From: Conexibacter sp. | GTDB taxonomy: Bacteria; Actinomycetota; Thermoleophilia; Solirubrobacterales; Solirubrobacteraceae | Reading direction: 5' to 3' | NCBI GenBank assembly: GCA_025964215.1 | Contig: JAOPZG010000190.1 | Span: 1-5,770 of the forward strand | Length of the DNA: 5,770 nucleotides | Part shown: one piece after another, positions 5,083 through 5,770 of the stretch | Layout: every line of letters begins with the position of its first letter | Position numbering within the stretch: position 1 is the stretch's first letter | Position numbers and translations under genes: made by a program | Notes under the pieces: generated by a model | What the model saw: only the letters and a program-made list of their open reading frames with translations | Database searches by the model: none | What the model was told of the DNA's origin: nothing

Positions 5083-5286
5083 TCAGGCGCGATGCGCTCC
5101 ATCGGTGTGCAGCGCGGCGCGGTCGCTCTCGATGTCGCGGAGCGACTCCTGCAGGCGATTCCAGGACTCGGTCTCGGCCGTGTCGTAGGCCGGCCCCTGC
5201 AACGCGACGAGGTCGTCGCGGTACGCGCTCCACGCCTTGCGGGTGCGCTCGTCCAGCGTGCTGTCGTGGGTGGTGAACGTGGTCAT
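5083..5286 (-). CDS. 67-residue acidic helical protein of unknown function
   Basis: This is a small soluble protein with 13 acidic and 8 basic (Lys/Arg) residues, no signal peptide, no membrane segment and no cysteine. After a Thr-rich start (MTTFTTHDST), the sequence is likely helical with evenly spaced aromatics: ERTRKAWSAYRDDLVALQG at 13-31, AYDTAETESWNRLQESLRD at 33-51, then a polar tail. The layout suggests a two-helix hairpin, perhaps for protein binding. I do not recognise a named family. The start is ATG 5286 with GGAGG close upstream. It is divergent from the exonuclease gene across 119 bp, and 104 bp ahead of the lipoprotein gene on the same strand, which has its own candidate promoter. 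Coding support comes from the ribosome site, GC-rich third positions and its neat fit between neighbours. Confidence 0.7.
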   Translation of the reverse strand: MTTFTTHDSTLDERTRKAWSAYRDDLVALQGPAYDTAETESWNRLQESLRDIESDRAALHTDGAHRA

Positions 5287-5290
5287 GGGT

Positions 5291-5295
5291 CCTCC
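5291..5295 (-). promoter_or_regulatory. Shine-Dalgarno site of the 67-residue gene
   Basis: This is GGAGG on the minus strand, only four bases from ATG 5286. The spacing is short but usable, and it sets the start inside a frame that stays open much further upstream. Confidence 0.6.
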
Positions 5296-5370
5296 GATCC
5301 GCAGGGTTCCGGCACGGTACCCGCAGACGCGGTCGTACACGCGAGCGGGTCCTGCAACGGCGCGCCCGGT

Positions 5371-5382
5371 GCGTCCGGACGC
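5371..5382. promoter_or_regulatory. 12-bp perfect palindrome in the divergent promoter region
   Basis: GCGTCCGGACGC is exactly self-complementary and lies 24-35 bases upstream of the exonuclease ATG, in the 119-bp gap shared with the divergent 67-residue gene. It could be an operator. A weak -10-like TACAAA follows at 5388-5393. No good -35 accompanies it, and 12-bp palindromes of G and C can occur by chance at this base composition. Confidence 0.2.
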
Positions 5383-5405
5383 CCGAGTACAAACACACGT
5401 TCGCC

Positions 5406-5770
5406 ATGGAAGTTGCCGTCCCCGCCGCCCCAACCCTCTTCGACGCCGTGCTGGCGACCGCCGAGTTCCTCGTCGTCGACACCGAGACCAACGGGCTGAG
5501 CGGCGAGCGCTGCGAGGTCACCGAGATCGGCGCGGTGCTCGTCGGCGGCGGCGAGCTGCACGAGCGCTGGGAGACGCTCGTGCCCGTCCGGGCGCCGCTC
5601 TCGCACGGGATCCAGCGCTTCACGGGCGTGACGCAGGCGATGGTCGACGCGGCGCCGCCCGCGGACATCACGCTGCCGGAGCTCGCCGAGCAGCTCGAGG
5701 GCCGCGTGCTGGTCGCGCACAACGCGGCGTTCGACGCGCGGGTGCTCGCGCTGGCGTTCGCGCGGGCGGG
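5406..5770 (+). CDS. DEDDh-family 3'-5' exonuclease (DnaQ-like), C-terminus beyond window
   Basis: The visible 121 residues form the first two thirds of an RNase T/DnaQ-type exonuclease domain, which removes nucleotides from 3' ends with two metal ions. Exo I is FLVVDTETNGL at 21-31, with catalytic D25 and E27. The middle holds the usual VTEIGAV (38-44) and HGIQRFTGVTQAMV (67-80). Exo II is VAHNAAFDARVL at 103-114, with catalytic D110. Exo III (HxAxxD) should lie beyond the right edge. Such domains occur as stand-alone proteins, as polymerase III epsilon, or fused to a UvrC-like GIY-YIG nuclease in actinobacteria, and the window cannot tell which. ATG 5406 is the only near in-frame start and gives the usual short lead to Exo I. 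There is no good Shine-Dalgarno, so the mRNA may be leaderless or nearly so. It is the only plus-strand gene here. Confidence 0.93.
   Translation, partial: MEVAVPAAPTLFDAVLATAEFLVVDTETNGLSGERCEVTEIGAVLVGGGELHERWETLVPVRAPLSHGIQRFTGVTQAMVDAAPPADITLPELAEQLEGRVLVAHNAAFDARVLALAFARA

Noticed and set aside
3875..5188. A 437-codon plus-strand frame opposite the secreted-protein and lipoprotein genes
   Set aside because: The opposing genes have a signal peptide and a lipobox respectively, while this frame is Arg/Ala/Gly-rich without a domain.
5283..5720. A 145-codon minus-strand frame opposite the exonuclease
   Set aside because: Antisense shadow of a gene with clear Exo I and Exo II motifs.
4979..5722. 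Upstream extension of the lipoprotein frame to ATG 5722
   Set aside because: It would bury the signal peptide and lipobox inside a long protein and overlap both the 67-residue gene and the exonuclease gene.

Overview
The window is very GC-rich (about 70%) with strong G/C preference at third codon positions. It looks like part of an actinobacterial chromosome. The mix of small secreted or lipid-anchored proteins, an ABM-like small protein, a CorA-family transporter and a DnaQ-type exonuclease gene suggests Thermoleophilia/Solirubrobacterales. That placement rests on general resemblance and was not searched. There is no CRISPR array, rRNA, tRNA, transposase or phage gene.

Layout, left to right. 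All genes are on the minus strand except the last. (1) At 1-274 is the start of a small ferredoxin-like-fold protein, cut by the window edge, with a possible 30-codon reading frame just upstream of it. (2) At 401-1363 is a CorA-family two-TM metal-ion transporter whose signature GMN is GQN. (3) At 1364-1507 is a leader rich in inverted repeats, including four 6-bp boxes at an exact 11-bp period. It may be a cis-regulatory RNA or operator for corA, or a terminator for the gene before it. (4) At 1508-3564 is a marR-MFS operon: a MarR repressor gene overlaps a DHA2-type (14-TM) drug exporter gene by 4 bp (ATGA), and a 20-bp palindrome covers the repressor's own start codon. (5) At 3644-3932 is a ~289-bp foldback element with a perfect 23-bp/7-nt hairpin at its centre and imperfect, nested outer arms. 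(6) At 3947-4978 is a two-gene envelope operon, a lipoprotein followed by a secreted protein, with a candidate promoter at 5031-5060. (7) At 5083-5286 is a 67-residue acidic protein of unknown function. (8) At 5406-5770 on the plus strand is the N-terminal part of a DEDDh (DnaQ-like) 3'-5' exonuclease, divergent from the 67-residue gene.

Functionally, the best-defined unit is the drug-responsive pair: the MarR protein probably represses itself and the exporter, and both are released when a ligand binds. The lipoprotein and secreted protein are probably made together and act at or outside the membrane, with unknown roles. The other genes look like independent housekeeping or accessory units. 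The two points most worth checking are the foldback element at 3644-3932 and the structured interval in front of corA. I see no convincing new multi-gene defence or biosynthetic system.
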